Source of the DNA: Diphasiastrum complanatum
Lineage: Eukaryota; Streptophyta; Lycopodiopsida; Lycopodiales; Lycopodiaceae
Direction: 5' to 3'
NCBI GenBank assembly: GCA_029204225.1
Contig: CM055100.1
Location: 26,986,649 to 27,050,648 of the forward strand
DNA length: 64,000 nt
The position numbers were made by a program, and so were the translations under genes. Within the stretch, counting starts at the first letter, position 1, and every line of letters starts with the position of its first letter. Below the pieces are notes generated by a model, which was not told the DNA's origin, made no database searches, and worked only from the letters and a program-made list of their open reading frames with translations. This document shows positions 12,425-25,500 of this stretch, one piece after another.

Positions 12425-12585
12425 GTGAGCGTCCACCCCGGACGCGTCCGCGTCCGCGTTCTTTTTTTCTTTTATTTTTTTAACTAATTTACACTAAAAA
12501 AACAAAAAAAAAACAAAAAGTGCGTCTGGGGTGGATGCGTCCCAAGACACGCGTCTAGACGCGCTTTCACGTCCGGCTCCCGCTA
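12425..12585. repeat. GC-rich foldback around an A/T core
   Basis: Left arm GCGTCCACCCCGGACGCGTC and right arm near 12520-12560 (GCGTCTGGGGTGGATGCGTC) are imperfect reverse complements around a T-rich then A-rich core, so the transcript would form a long hairpin. GC content is far above the neighbourhood. It may be a small foldback element; no target duplication was seen. Confidence 0.55.
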
Positions 12586-12599
12586 CCTCTGGTCTAGGC

Positions 12600-13337
12600 C
12601 ATAGTTGCAGCGAATTGTTTTTTCTTTTGGCTTCTTAAATTTTTGGCTTTTGTTAGAGAATAAATTGGAGTTATGCAGCTAACGTAAACAATTCATTTTA
12701 GGTTAACGAGATCTCACCTAACTGCTCGGAATTGGACTTATCTATTGGAAACTCATTCAATGTTAATCCTCTATGTTTTCTCTTTCTACTCATATGTTTA
12801 CAGTTTTTTTTATTTTTTTTATTTGCTGCGAATCTCGGTTCTCAACCCCTCAACCATTTGCAAATCGCGATTCGAATAGCGATTTGCAAATTGTTGATGC
12901 AACTATGGTATAGACATTTGGAAAGTTGAAAAGCTCAATATTATGGTTGTATTCGGCCTATTTTAATGTACCAAATCACTCAAATTTGCCTCAGATCTTG
13001 TGTTTTGAAAATGTGTTTCAAGGTCAACTTTTTATAGAAACTACTCCTAGAATTATTGAGTGCGTGCCAAGGCAACACATACTGGTCCAAATAGTTGATA
13101 GGGATCGAAGAACAATGGCAATGCTATAATCTTCATGAAGTTGATTATAAAGATACAATGAGCTAAGCCAATTATTAGTTACAACTAAGCTAAAACTACA
13201 TTAACCTAAGCTAATAGCTATTTCTTGAACAATCAACATGCCAAATGAGGAGGTATTGTGCATGTTTATTAGCTTAGGCGGGTCCACAAGGGCGGGCTAG
13301 GAGCCCAACAAATTACCTAGTCATTCATGATAAGGAA
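12600..13337. other. No gene seen
   Basis: AT-rich relic sequence, including a GCGAATCTCGG...CAAATCGCGATTCG palindromic patch near 12830-12890. No coding, RNA or known repeat signature was found. Confidence 0.4.
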
Positions 13338-14539
13338 TGTGTTCAAAGGTTATGAACCTCATTTGGATTACTAATTATGAATCAAGCATACGGATTGTAC
13401 TTAGATTGAATTGTTAGAAATTTGGACAACATATCCAGCTATTTTGCATTTAAATTGGCAATTGCCTTTGAACACCACAATCAAACTAGCATATTGATCC
13501 TCATGGCGCCTCACACGTGGAAAATACAGTACTATTATCAGGTCCAGTTCTACTCAATAGACACAAAAAACATCACATTAATGCAAGCATTTATTTTACT
13601 TGCTAGACCAAAGTTGCAATCACATCCATTTTCAATCAATTGACTTATACTCAACAAGTTTCTAGACATTGAAGGAACATACAAGACATCTTGAACTTTT
13701 GCCCTCCTTGACTCAAGCCAAATAGGAATTGTTGCTATCCCTTGAATCTCACATTTATTACCATTTTCAGCAAGAATAAACTTCTTAGATATTGAATTTG
13801 ATGAAAATGAAGAGAACTTCCTTTGCCTTGTGATGTGAGAGCTTGCCCCACTATCAATCCACCAAGGATCTTCTTTCATGAAATTTGATGATGTAGACAT
13901 GGATGCCATGAGTGACTCCTCCTCATAGAAGCCATCTCCTTCTTGGTTGCTATTTCTTGTAGCACTTCAAGGCAAAATGCCCCTTTCTTGTCACAATAGA
14001 AGCATTTCAACTTGGATTTGTCCTTCTTGTTTTTGGTAGATGATGATGTTGATGATTGATCATCATTTTCATCCTTGAGCAGCTCGGCCTTCTTCTTGAA
14101 TGGTGGAAACTACTTGATCCTAGAACCATATGAGAATTGATTAGAATCAAAGTACTAAGCTTAATTGAATTGCTTTAAAAAAGCCACTAAGAACATGAAA
14201 ACTTGCTAATTTGGGATAGATCTTGGTGAATTCTTGGGTCTGATACCATGTTTAAATTAGAGGTTATGAATTTCATTTGGATCTCTAATCATGAATCAAG
14301 CATCAAAGATTGCACTTAGACTGAATTGCTAATCTAGACAACAAATCTAGCTATTTTGCATCTAAATTGGCAATGCCTTTTAACACCACAATCAAACTAG
14401 CATTTACTAATTCTCCTGGCCTTTCACACGTGTGGAAAGTATAGTTCTACTATCAAGTTTAGTTCTGCTCAATAGAGACATAGAATATCACATTTATCAA
14501 GCATTTGTTGCACTTGCAAGAGCAAAACTGCCAAAATCA
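13338..14539 (-). mobile_element. Small Ty1/copia element, internally deleted
   Basis: Two direct repeats of about 290 bp (13338-13624 and 14249-14539) read TG...CA on the minus strand and enclose only about 620 bp. A PBS-like TGGTATCAGACCC follows the right LTR on the minus strand. The interior has a Gag zinc knuckle (CFYCDKKGHFALKC near 13970-14010) and a copia protease (13550-13909). RT, RNase H and integrase are gone. The LTRs are clearly diverged, so the insertion is old. No matching target duplication was found. Confidence 0.8.
13550..13909 (-). pseudogene. copia protease fragment
   Basis: Contains WWIDSGASSHIT (D-S-G-A active site), then CEIQGIATIPIW and VQDVLYVPSMSRNLLSISQL, the standard Ty1/copia protease pattern. 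The last part of the open frame runs into the 3' LTR. The zinc knuckle lies just upstream on the same strand and is followed by a stop. Confidence 0.88.
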
Positions 14540-15499
14540 ACATCAATCTTGATCTCTCAAAAGTGTATGTACAAATGAGCTCCAAATCCATATCTAATGA
14601 GCTCAGATCTTTGCATTAGGGTTATCCTCCCCAAATCTAGGAATCACACCCACATGGTGGTTGGATTGGTGTGTCACACCACAATTTCTCAAAATTAGCC
14701 TATAATTTAGGACCTTGATTTTGGGACTCAATTCGGCTCTCTAAGCATCTAAATGGATTTTAATCACCTTTACATTAGTACCTAATTATGTACAAGAGTG
14801 TGACATTTGGCCATCCATAATGGTGCCACTTGGCAATAAACTACTAGCTAGTTTCTAATATTTTCACAGAATGTTATTCCATGATAAGACCGATGAAGCT
14901 TTTCTTCATGTTAACAACCCAAATGGCCATATCACATGGTTTGTTGACTTATAGTATTAGATAAAATGCAAGGGTGTGATACCTTATGTAGAATCCATAC
15001 AACAGTGTTCAATTGTGCCTGAAATGTTGGGACATATTGCCAACAAATGCATATATCGAAAAATGCTTATATCAAATATGGAGTTCAAATGTCCGTTCTC
15101 TGACAAGATATCATGAATCACATTGTGGTGAGACTAAACACACTAAGCTAACATTGGTTCTAAGTATAACAAACCCTACCTTGTAGCATTATCATATTTT
15201 ATGAATATAATCTTGTTCATTGTGGACCTCTTGACTCACAAATGAAATGGTGGAATCCAAAGAACACCATGAACATGAAATATGTCAAAATTATGTGATA
15301 ATATCTTTGTTGCATATGGCAACCCACACCAAAATAGGGTGGTCAAGATGAAGTAGTTGTTCCAAATTTTATCGAAGTAGCATGAGAACCAGGAGACGTA
15401 TTCATGTTCACAATTTTAAACATTAAATAAAGTCAATAATGTTAGGTTGAATGAAGTATTAATTCATCGATATAGTCCAAGGTGTGAAGATCTGAATAT
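14540..15499. other. No gene seen
   Basis: AT-rich sequence without supported coding potential. Several CACACGTGTG-like palindromes occur here and in nearby repeats, probably parts of old LTRs. Confidence 0.4.
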
Positions 15500-16070
15500 A
15501 TCAACAAGCAAGAACAATAAAAAGCAAGTGTTAAATGACAAATTAGCTTCACACTTGTGAACGACAAGTTACTATATAGACAAAGAGCAGAGAGCAAAGT
15601 ACAAGTGATAATGAAAGCATTGAACCCAACGATACATGCAAATGGAAGATCTATACAAGCTTGTATGAGTCAAAATCCCCAAAAATCTTCAACTCTCCAA
15701 TTTACAATGTGCTAAATGAGCTCCAAAGAGAGCATATACATATAGATCTGAGGCTCATATAGTTGGTCTAAATTGTTTTCACATGTGTGAGGATGCCATG
15801 TGGTCAGTCCTTTACCCACTCCAAAGGCCATTTTAATCTATTGTGGTCCAATCAAATTGCACCCTCCAAAAAGCCTAGATTTGAGGAGATAACTTTCTAT
15901 CTTAATGAAACTTGACCAATGACCTCTCCTACACTTAAGACTAGTACTAGCCTACCTATTACACACAGAATTAGGCTCCACACGTGTGGAATCACCGTAT
16001 GTACAAGATTTCATAGTCTAATCAAGCTACTATTTGCATTTGTCACACTCCTCAAATGCTATAAGTGCTC
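15500..16070. repeat. Diverged dispersed repeat, related to 36580-37110
   Basis: Shares order and wording with 36580-37110: AATTAGCTTCACAC, a segment on accompanying AAAGTAC, an ACACGTGTGGAAT palindrome, then TCAAGCTACTATTTGCA. Both copies look like old LTRs of one family; no internal coding region adjoins either. Confidence 0.55.
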
Positions 16071-16479
16071 TTTAGTGGAATACAATGCCAGACAAAAGTG
16101 GGGTTTGGTGATAATTGTGACTACCTCACGTGCCTCCTCAACAATGGGTGATACCCATCAGATACTTTTCATCAAATTGTTAAGAGTTGTCGTAAAACGT
16201 GGGGATGACTGGTAGTGGAAGCTTGAGCGTAGGCGTGTAGGAACGGAAACGCAACAGTTAGAAGATGAATGATTCATACAAAAATGCGCAAATGAACAAT
16301 ACAACAGTGAGACAAGAAAATTGCACTATGCTTAATATCAACAGTGAGTACAAATGGCTTGAAGTGATAACTTCAGCTTGTTGAGCTACTTTGGGTCGTC
16401 GACCCTGTTGTGGGTATTTCCTGCACAGTAATAAACAAGTGGGTCCCACCACTTAAAATACTGTTGGCCAAGCCTTACC

Positions 16480-16690
16480 TAGTGGGCCCCGCCACAGTAC
16501 ATTGTAAGTAGGGTAATAAGTGCGAGGGCACTGGCATCCTGCGCGTGTAAACCCAACCCAATGAGCACAAGTAGCAAGTTGTATTTCCTAGGAATAAGAG
16601 ACTAGGGGCTTAAAACTCTAAAATGACATTAGAGGCCCTAAGTCAAGCTTAAATGACATATTCAAATCAAATAAACAGTTTAGATGACAA
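16480..16690. repeat. Fragment related to the gypsy LTR at 48402-50032
   Basis: AGGGCACTGGCATCCTGCG, then AACGAGCAC-like and GACATTAGAGGCCC segments, match in order the stretch at about 48470-48590 inside the large LTR. It is a short diverged LTR relic. Confidence 0.5.
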
Positions 16691-16703
16691 CATACTTGAA
16701 TGC

Positions 16704-17450
16704 TCAAATTTTTTTTTTCTGATTGTTGCTATGTGTAGATAAGTCATCAGTATTCTTCATCAGTACTCTCTTTCTTTTCCTCTTCATCATTGTCTTATTG
16801 ATAACTTTTAGATCAACAACAGATTTTAAACTCTCGGATCGCAACTTTTCCATGGATTCTAACATTTCTTGGTCTGATCCTCGAAGAGTAGTGACAGTAG
16901 CATTCAACTCTGACAGAGCATTCTTGAGTGCATTGTTTTCAGCACTAGTGTGTTACACATAATGAAGCTGTTGATTTGCACGTTGCAATTGTTGATTAGC
17001 AAACTATAATTGTTGATTAAGACAAGATATGCTATGCATTCCAATATCATGCAACCTTTGACAATATCTAAGTAATCCGCTATTTCCTTCACATACATAT
17101 CCGAGAAGATGAGTTACGGACTTAAAATCTGGACACAAATTGGTAGCTGGATCATTAGGATAAATTGATCCATCCACCCACAAATCTATATTCATATGAT
17201 TATTCATTCGCAATTCTCTAACTATTGCTGCAACATTCTCTACAACTTTTGCATTTTTCTTAATAATTGGAGTGCATTCCATTAGAAGAGCAACATGCAA
17301 ATGGAACATTGCCATTGTTAAAGCGACAATCATGTAAATGAATCTACCTGTAGTAAATCAATATGAATAGATCTAGCATTCCTTACTTTTGTAATGTCTA
17401 TGTCGCATTGAAAAATCGTCCCGCCTCATATTTTACTATAAGCATACAAT
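16704..17450 (-). pseudogene. Orphan coiled-coil protein, locus A (broken)
   Basis: Unknown family. Minus-strand frames read FHLHVALLMECTPI, VTHLLGYVCEGNSGLLRYCQ, then after a stop a heptad-like segment (NALKNALSELNATVTTLRG) and a basic end (KRKRKRVL). A possible upstream exon (17395-17470) reads GGTIFQCDIDITKVRNARSI. The same order of motifs appears at 61.4-62.35 kb, so this is one member of a family, not chance. Stops at about 16988 and 17004 break it here. It is flanked by copia fragments and has no recognised domain; function unknown. Confidence 0.55.
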
Positions 17451-18175
17451 GATTTCAAAAGTTTTGCCTCTCCTGCTTCAGTTTTTGCATTGAGCACACC
17501 AAGATTTTCAATCTTAAAGCTCTAGTCCCAAATTTTGGAACGAGCATGAAGAGAAGTTATTACATCTCATGCTAATTTAACTATTGTCTGAAGTTAGCCA
17601 TACTAGTTAAACATCGGGCAAGGCCGAAAACTCAAAAAACGGCGACTAGAAGTTACTGGTTTGTATTCTCTCTCTACATAACCTCTCTCTAAAGTGAAAT
17701 TTCTTAAAGGGCCCATTTTGAGCCCATATTTCTTCTAATGATTGGTGATTGACGTCATCTTTTAATTCTGAGTAACCTCCAGATAGCGGCTTATTAATGG
17801 ACGTATAAAGAATGTTGAGAGGGATTCAAAGATACAACTGTATCAAGTTTAATTTCGTATGCTCTGATACCACTATAGAAAAAATAGTAATTATTCTTCC
17901 ACAGAGAACACGATGCAAGTTCACATAAATCAAACTAATATCAGCGTCTTCAATCACGATTTTATTTGAAATATGTACTAGTAGAATAGTATTTGTTCTG
18001 ATTGAATAAGCATGCGAAAATTATATGCAAAAGTATGAGACAACTTAAGACAATTTAGACAATAAAAAACTATTGATCAAAAATAAATTTCTATAACTCT
18101 GAATCTGATTGATCAATATACATCTCTTGTGGTATAGTCGAGAGAAAGAATATAACTCTTTGTAAGTGTGCAAAA

Positions 18176-19090
18176 GCTTTAAGGCTAGATTCTTCTCTAC
18201 CTAAGTCATTTTGGGGAGAGGCCATTATTTGTGCAAATTACTTATGTAATAGATTGCAATGTAAGCCCATTGGAGGCATAACATCTTATGAGGCTCTATT
18301 TGGTAAGAAGCCAAATCTCAAAGATCTTAGAATCTTTGGATCTACTTGCTATGTTTTCAATCATTAGATACAAGAAAGAAGGATGATCCTACATCCATAA
18401 AAGGAGTCTTTGTTGGTTATGGTGAAAATGGCAAGGGATATAGTGTCTATAATCCTATCACTAAAAAGATTCTAGAGAGTAAAGATGTTACCTTTGATGA
18501 AGGTCATTTTTTCAAGATTGAGTGAAAGTGCTACTACAATCTTATGTCAAAGATCTTGCAAGATTTGAGGACGAGCTACCTACTGATCAAGATTTTGAGG
18601 ATCCACCTCAAAACCCGAGTGCTCCAAGAAGATCTACAAGAAGGAGGGCCAAGCCATCAAGGCTCACCTATGTTGACAAAGGTGAACAAAGGGAAAATCT
18701 TCATTCTCTTACCTCTTATACCTTTCTTACATCCATGCTTGATGAGCGGAGTTGCTTTGAAGATGCTATGGAATCACATGAATGGAGGGATGCCAAGCAA
18801 AAGGAGTATGATGCTCTTATGGAGAATCATACATGGAAGCTTGTGGATCTTTCTCATGGAAGAAGACCACTTGAGTGCAAATGGATCTATAGATTGAAGT
18901 ACAACCAAGATGGAAGCATCAACAAGCATAAAGCAAGGCTAGTGGCAAAGGGGTTTTTGCAAACCAAGGGAGTAGATTTTGATGAAGCTTTTGCTTCTGT
19001 TGCTAAACTAGTTTCTATAAGGTTGATCATTTCTCTTGCAATTACTTTCAATTAGACTCTTTTTCAACTTGATGTGAAATGGTAGTGTGA
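18176..19090 (+). pseudogene. Ty1/copia integrase-to-RT fragment
   Basis: Starts in the integrase C-terminal part (SFWGEAICANYLCNRL, TSYEALFGKKPNLKDLRIFG), passes a frame change and a stop near 18520, then enters the RT (MESHEWRDAKQKEYDALMEN, HTWKLVD, CKWIYRLKYNQDGSINKHKA, KGVDFDEAFASVAKL). It stops at about 19055 just before FQLDVK. No LTRs were found next to it. Confidence 0.88.
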
Positions 19091-19328
19091 TCCCATTAAA
19101 CAGTATCGTAATCTTACACCGATATAATCATCAATCATACGTGATTCCTTGTCAAGAGCAATTGCAAGTGTATCCAAACGTAGTAGAGTCACACTTTTAA
19201 CAAAATTAAACTTCGAATATTGGCACATCTGAAAGAAAGCAAGTTGTTTAAGCTTGTTCAAAGTAGTTACTATTATCCATCCTCACAGCACGTCTTTACG
19301 GTTATGTTCCAAAAAAGATAGTTTGCAT

Positions 19329-19541
19329 TGTAAATATATTGAGCAAACATATATCCAGTATGCCATTGATAACAAAAATGATTTAGAGATAGATTGGAAT
19401 GACTTTGTGCAGCCACCTTCAACAAGTTATATCAAAAAGCGATTTAGAGATAGCCTGGAATCATTGAGGGTGGCCAACTTCTACAAGTTGTTTGCTGAGA
19501 TAGCATCACATACTATTACATATCAGAAAAACAGCAAGTAG
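19329..19541 (+). pseudogene. Possible Myb/SANT-like exon fragment
   Basis: The frame reads DLEIDWNDFVQPPSTSYIKK then RFRDSLESLRVANFYKLFAE. A tryptophan in an acidic helix, followed by a basic RF helix and an F-AEI motif, resembles the Myb-like repeat of REB1/TTF1-type factors, but the match is by eye and weak. A splice-acceptor-like CATATATCCAG precedes TATGCC. No other exon was found. Confidence 0.22.
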
Positions 19542-20098
19542 AGAGGTTGCTCCATCGCATTTTTGATGGAACCTTCCTGTGAATCCGCATGTGGCAGTAC
19601 ATTATCAACAACTATTGCACAAATAAAGTAGAATGAGATAGCAGCCCACTGGCCTTCCTGATTTCCGTTGGCCAGCAGCTCATCATCCAACAAAGTATAT
19701 GCTGTAGTTTACGTGTATACTATTGATAGTAAACACTACGCACCAGTTCGCTGTCAAGAGACAATAAACAGTATAAAAGGTTGCATCTCATACATGTGGC
19801 TATGTTCACGGTTGTGTTAGAGCCAGCGCCCACTTGTAGAGGCCTCCACCACATATTTGGAGGCAAAAGTATAGTACCAATCTACGATTATCACAATATC
19901 TCATGAGTTCATTCCCTACACATCAAAGCTAAAAGATGCATACCTTCCAATGTAAGTGATCACAAAGCCAAACCATCAATAGCTTCTTACCTTGATTGCA
20001 ATAATCTTCACATGATTACTCTTCGACAAGCTTTCACAAGTCTCCTCTCATCCAAGCAAAAATGGCAGTAGTAGAGAAGCAAGCCAAGAGAGCGAAAG

Positions 20099-20100
<2 letters not shown>

Positions 20101-20189
<89 letters not shown>
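20101..20189. repeat. (GA)n microsatellite
   Basis: About 88 bp of perfect GA dinucleotides. A second GA array starts 300 bp downstream. Confidence 0.97.
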
Positions 20190-20192
<3 letters not shown>

Positions 20193-20485
20193 TTAGGGTT
20201 GTAGTCATCTTCCCTTATATAGAAATTTCAGTACTCCTTAGTGCACCGGTTGCTTGAAGATGCACACCGTTAGATTGAATCCCTATCATGTGCATTGATC
20301 ACAACCGTTTGATGAAAACCAAGTTCCCCACCAAAAGGCTAGAATTTAAAAAAAAACTCCTTAAGGGCCATGTTACTAAGTTTAGCAAGGTAAGGCATTT
20401 TATGTTGGTTTAGTACCATAAGGAAAAAACCATTTCATATTGTTTCAGAAAGCGAATACAGTGTAATACCATATCGTAAAGTGCA

Positions 20486-20614
<129 letters not shown>

Positions 20615-20774
20615 CCTAATTCAATTTTCTATGGACATTGGTTCACTTTACCACCCAAATTAAATGGCATTGTTCTTGGAATTTTTGGCAAGCTAGGTAA
20701 AACCCTTTAATTTGATACCCATATTGCCGCTACATATATTTCAAAAAGTCCCAAATCGCGAGTTACAACTATGA

Positions 20775-20905
20775 TGCATGTTCTAGAAAGTTTATTTTAG
20801 ATTGCAAATGTAGTAAAATGTGTTCCACTACATGATATATATAGTGGTGGAACACGTTCCACGACATTTGCATTCTGAAACAAACATTCTAGAATGTGGA
20901 TCATT
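20775..20905. repeat. Foldback element with about 48-bp arms
   Basis: TGTTCTAGAAAGTTTATTTT (from about 20778) and the reverse complement of the segment ending ACATTCTAGAATG (about 20897) pair over about 48 bp with some mismatches, through GCAAATGT and GTGTTCC. The loop is an AT-rich TGATATATATAG. It has MITE-like or hairpin structure and no coding capacity. Confidence 0.7.
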
Positions 20906-20909
20906 GTTT

Positions 20910-22556
20910 AACACACACACACAAACCATTATTTTGCTTTAAAAAAATGTGTTAGTATATTGTAAGCATTGCCATGAATTTGTGAAGTTTTAAGTTGAAC
21001 TCCAAATGGTTGCCAAACATAGAGTGTGAATTTGGTATATCAAGCACCAAATCAAAGTTTAGCATAGATTGTAATACCTTGCTCACATAGGCAACTACAA
21101 CAAAGAGGCATTTTGTGGACCCCTATAGAAAATATTGTCAAAATCATCTATGCTAAACTAAGAATGTCGCAAATATAGTATCATAATCTTTTTTCTTGAA
21201 ATAAACTATATCTACAATAATAACATGTCTCTTTTTTTAAAACAAAATCTCCAACAAGATGCATTTTAGCAAGGACTCCATAACTTTGTCACGACTTCTC
21301 ATTTTTAATTTTAATAGATACTCATAAACTTGAGAATATTGGTTAGGGTTCTAGAAAAAATGTGTGCCTTGTGGGACTTTGTATATGACTATGTCGACAG
21401 ATTAACACTTCAAAAAAATTCAAGTTTCATTCTAGGAATATTCCAACACAATCTAAATATAAGTACTATAAAAGTTGACAAGTTGTTGCACAAGAGTTCA
21501 CTTAGTTATGTTTTAGATCATCTCAAAATGTGAAATTAAAGCTGTTGTTTGTTGAATAGACTTATATGCCATCTACATTGAAGTTTTAATTGACAACTTG
21601 GCATAATTGCTTTATGAAAACTATCATAAGAGATACTCCAATTGTGCAGATTTCAAATAAATATTTTGAACAATTCCAAGAAGTTTGCATAGAAACCTTG
21701 TCTGCTCTTATTATGCTTTAGCTCATTTTTTTAAGATTTCTCCGAAAAAAATTCAAGGAGAATGAAATTGTTTTAAAAGAATAAAAAAAAAAAGGAAATA
21801 AAATAAAAAGAATTGTAATTCAAAAAACCATCCTAACTCTAATTCCAAAATGCGTTACAAAATGGAATTTTAAATGCAATTCAAAACACGTATTGCAGGT
21901 AAACTAAAATAGCATTCTAGAACACGGATATCTTGTGTCAAACCAAGTGAAATGCTTTCACCAGACTTCAATATGCATCTGGATTAAATGTACCCACTTC
22001 TTTGATGCAACAATGAAGGCTCTCTCAAGATATCCAAACAACTAAAAGCCAAGCAAGCTATACACTTACATGGAAATAACTCAACCTTCTGCTCAAACTG
22101 TGAGATTTTGCAAAAATGAAATGTCTAATACTTACTTCACGCCCAGCATGTATAGAAGATTCAGGTGGATTCGAGAGATGCTTGCATTACAACATAAAAA
22201 TAAGGACACAATAAATCATCTTCGCTACTGGTGAGCCTGGTTGCTTGCTGGACATAAACTAGTAATGTTCTAATTTTGTCCTGATTGAAGCTCTTCAGTA
22301 CATCCAAGCTTTCCACCCACAATCAATCTCGAGCTCACATTCTCTCTCTTAATCAACATAGTTGTGATTAATTGCAAAACATTGGAAAGCTCCAATACAT
22401 CTACAAGACTTCAGAAAGCCTCTTATAACCTATTTAAGCTATGCTGATTACACATAGAAACTAAGAGTCCTGTCCATAGTACACTATAATGAGCCCTGCT
22501 TTTGAATTAATCAAAGTAAATTTTTTTCCCAAAATTGCTGTCACCATTGCCTGCCT
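20910..22556. other. No gene seen; 3' flank of the pTAC5-like gene
   Basis: AT-rich DNA with short runs of A and T. Nothing coding was recognised. The portion just below 22557 should hold the 3' UTR and poly(A) site of the minus-strand gene. Confidence 0.45.
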
Positions 22557-25500
22557 TTACCTGCCTTTACCATTGCATAAATCACATTTTAACGATCCAG
22601 ATCCTTCACAGTAGGGACACTTGGCACCTTCATCCACCCAGTCCAAAAACTGCAACCCGAATATGCGACCATCAAGAGTTCAAGACATGAAATTGAAATT
22701 GAAATTGACCTCTATGGTTTTCTGATATTCTTTACAAAGCTGAAAATTAGAGTGCAGCTTATCTTTACATTTGTTGGAAAAATCAAAGTTCTTAGTACAA
22801 CATTTATAGAGGTAGGATCTACATAGGTGTTACCTCCTCTTCAACATTAAGTTCACCAGTTCCCTCGCATTCTGATGATAACCAGGAAGAAGCAGCAATA
22901 CAATATGATTAAACTGTCAAACAAGGAAATTGGAACAATCCAACAGCTTGTCCAGCAACGTACAGATATTTCATGGAAGATCTTGAAAAACAAACATGCA
23001 AACTAGCAAAGTAGTTGTCCTTCTACTAAATGTAGACACAAATCTGAATACCTGTGCACAAAGTCTGGCCTTCCCCTCGACAAGAAAAGCATTTTTCAAA
23101 TACAACAGATTTGATGCCGGTACTATTTATACTCTTTGTAAGGAGCAGTTCAGGGTCCTCCCAACGATTTTCTCCAAGAAGGTAAACTCGTCTCTGATTC
23201 ACATTTTCTTTCTTAGAATGACTACTTAACAGCTCTGCATTGTCACGTTGTTTTTTTGCTGAGACAGCAGCAGTGGATGGACCTTCAACAGACACTTTAA
23301 AAGCCTTCTTAGGCTCTGTCTGCCATAAGAGATGAACCAAAAAGGAACCTAAAATTACTCCTGCCCTTGAATGAATCATTGATTCAGGAACAAAAAATTA
23401 CAAGTGGGATTACATAAAAGCAAGCGATTGCAAACATTTCATTAGCTTTAGAGTGTAGCTCTAGGTCTCTTAAGATACAGAAAAAAAAGTAGAGTGGAAC
23501 CTCCTCAACCAGAATAAATGTGAGTACCACAGCCATTGCATATGCCCTTCCCTAAAGCAACTAAAGAATGGATCAGGCAGTAGAACAGCCATTTGCTTGC
23601 ACAAGCATACGCTGCCTAACCACAGAAATACAATCACTTTCATTCCCTTGTGTTGTACGAGAGTATACTACCAAAAACCATCACTTGAGAATGTATTTTA
23701 ATGCTTTAGCAAGCGCATGAAAAATTAGGAGAAAACCATGCAATCCTAACATTATAAAAATTAGATAAACACAACTGACCAAGTCAATGCACATGTCCTA
23801 GTCCAAAATGATATTAGAAGAATCCAACTCGCAGAATCTTACTAATTCTGGTCTAGGTGACTAGTGCAGAAGTGGTACCAGAGATCTTAGTCTCTGTGTT
23901 GCAACCTCAAGGCTCTCAAGAAAAAAAGGTACTTAGGGGTCAAAAACTAGGACAAACTTGTCAGAACTTGAACTTTGTCGGACAACGAGGACATTTAAGC
24001 CCCTATGCATAGAAAGAGATCAGGATGCTACAGACAACCAGACTAAATCAAAAGTTTAAGGACAGATTGTACAAGGTATAATTGTGCTCATAGAAGCTTA
24101 ACTTCGACTGGTTGCTCATACATCTCTAAAGAACACCCACCACTCAAACAATTACTTGAATGCTTGACTTATCTCATCATTTTAGTCTATTGTTCAGTGC
24201 TTTACTTCAAAGGTCACAGGTTGTTTCAAGATAAGGCTCACAGCATAACCCGGATTTAGGGTTTATTATAAACAGTACCTAACTCTATTGTTCAGTGCTT
24301 TACTTCAAAGGTCACAGGTTGTTTCAAGAGATGCCAGCAATATGTCCAAATGTCCAAATAATGAATAATAAGGCCCAAGGCCAACCATATAGTCTAAGTG
24401 TCAATAATGAATAAAAAAGGGCTCAAGGCCTACTTATGCATAAAGTTAAGTAAATGTAAGTGGACGTGGTGAATGTAATGAGCCGAGTCCATAACTCTCC
24501 CCGACACAAAAAAAAAGACCCAACTGCCGAAAAGAAATTGGATCAAACAGCAACAAGCCCTGGTGCATCAACAACTAGAGCAACATCTGATGTAGTCCTA
24601 GGAATCAACAAGTGCAGCAAGAGCACGGTCCTGATCCGCAAGTGATGGTGTATGATAAAAGACATCAATAGGCTCCCATGTGGCCTCCTCAACAGGACGA
24701 CCATTCCACTTGATCAAAAACTGAATCTGTCGGCAGCGTCGACTATGGTGAAGGCGAACCTGTTGAATGGCAGCAGGTAAGAAAGGGAACAGCTCAGGAT
24801 CAACATCATGGCAACGAAGGGAACATCTCGGCCGCGTCATCTGAAACCAAACAATATGGAACAACCAAGAATGCCAAGGAACCAGAAGAAGATCAAGCAG
24901 CAACCAGGAATGCCAAGGTATCCGTAATGCCCAAGATAGTAGAGGATCAGCCCAAAAGATAGGGACATCACACCAAGGTATCCAAAAAGCCCGAGAAGGT
25001 AGAACTGCATCAACAACGGGAAGCCAATAAGAAAACTGGAAAAGAGATGGAAACTCATCGCAAATAGCCGCATCATACACGTAACCATTAACCATATGTG
25101 CAAACTCCGTGATATAAGTGCCCCAAGAAAAGATAGCAACATCGGAAGACCAGCACCAAGGAGTAGGAACATAAGCAGGATGACAGGCACACTGTAATAG
25201 CATGGAAAAGCAAGCGATAGGCCAGGAAACATGGAGCATAAAGAGATCATCCTGACAAAGGATAGCTAAAATGGAGAAATGTGCACCAACATGGTCAAAT
25301 GCCCAAGGTATCCATAAGGCCCATGAATGAGAAGTAGCAATGGCACACGGTAGCCTCAAGGCCGATATCACGAGAAGAGCAGCATGCCAAAAGCTCCAGA
25401 AGGTCCAAGAAATCAATGCATCATCTAAAAAGACACGATGCATGAAAACAGTAGCAACAAATCTAGAAATAGTAGAGGCCCCAATTGAAAAACTGTAGCC

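Noticed and set aside
13338-14539. CRISPR-like direct repeats
   Set aside because: Two long direct repeats are copia LTRs; no short regularly spaced array exists in the window.
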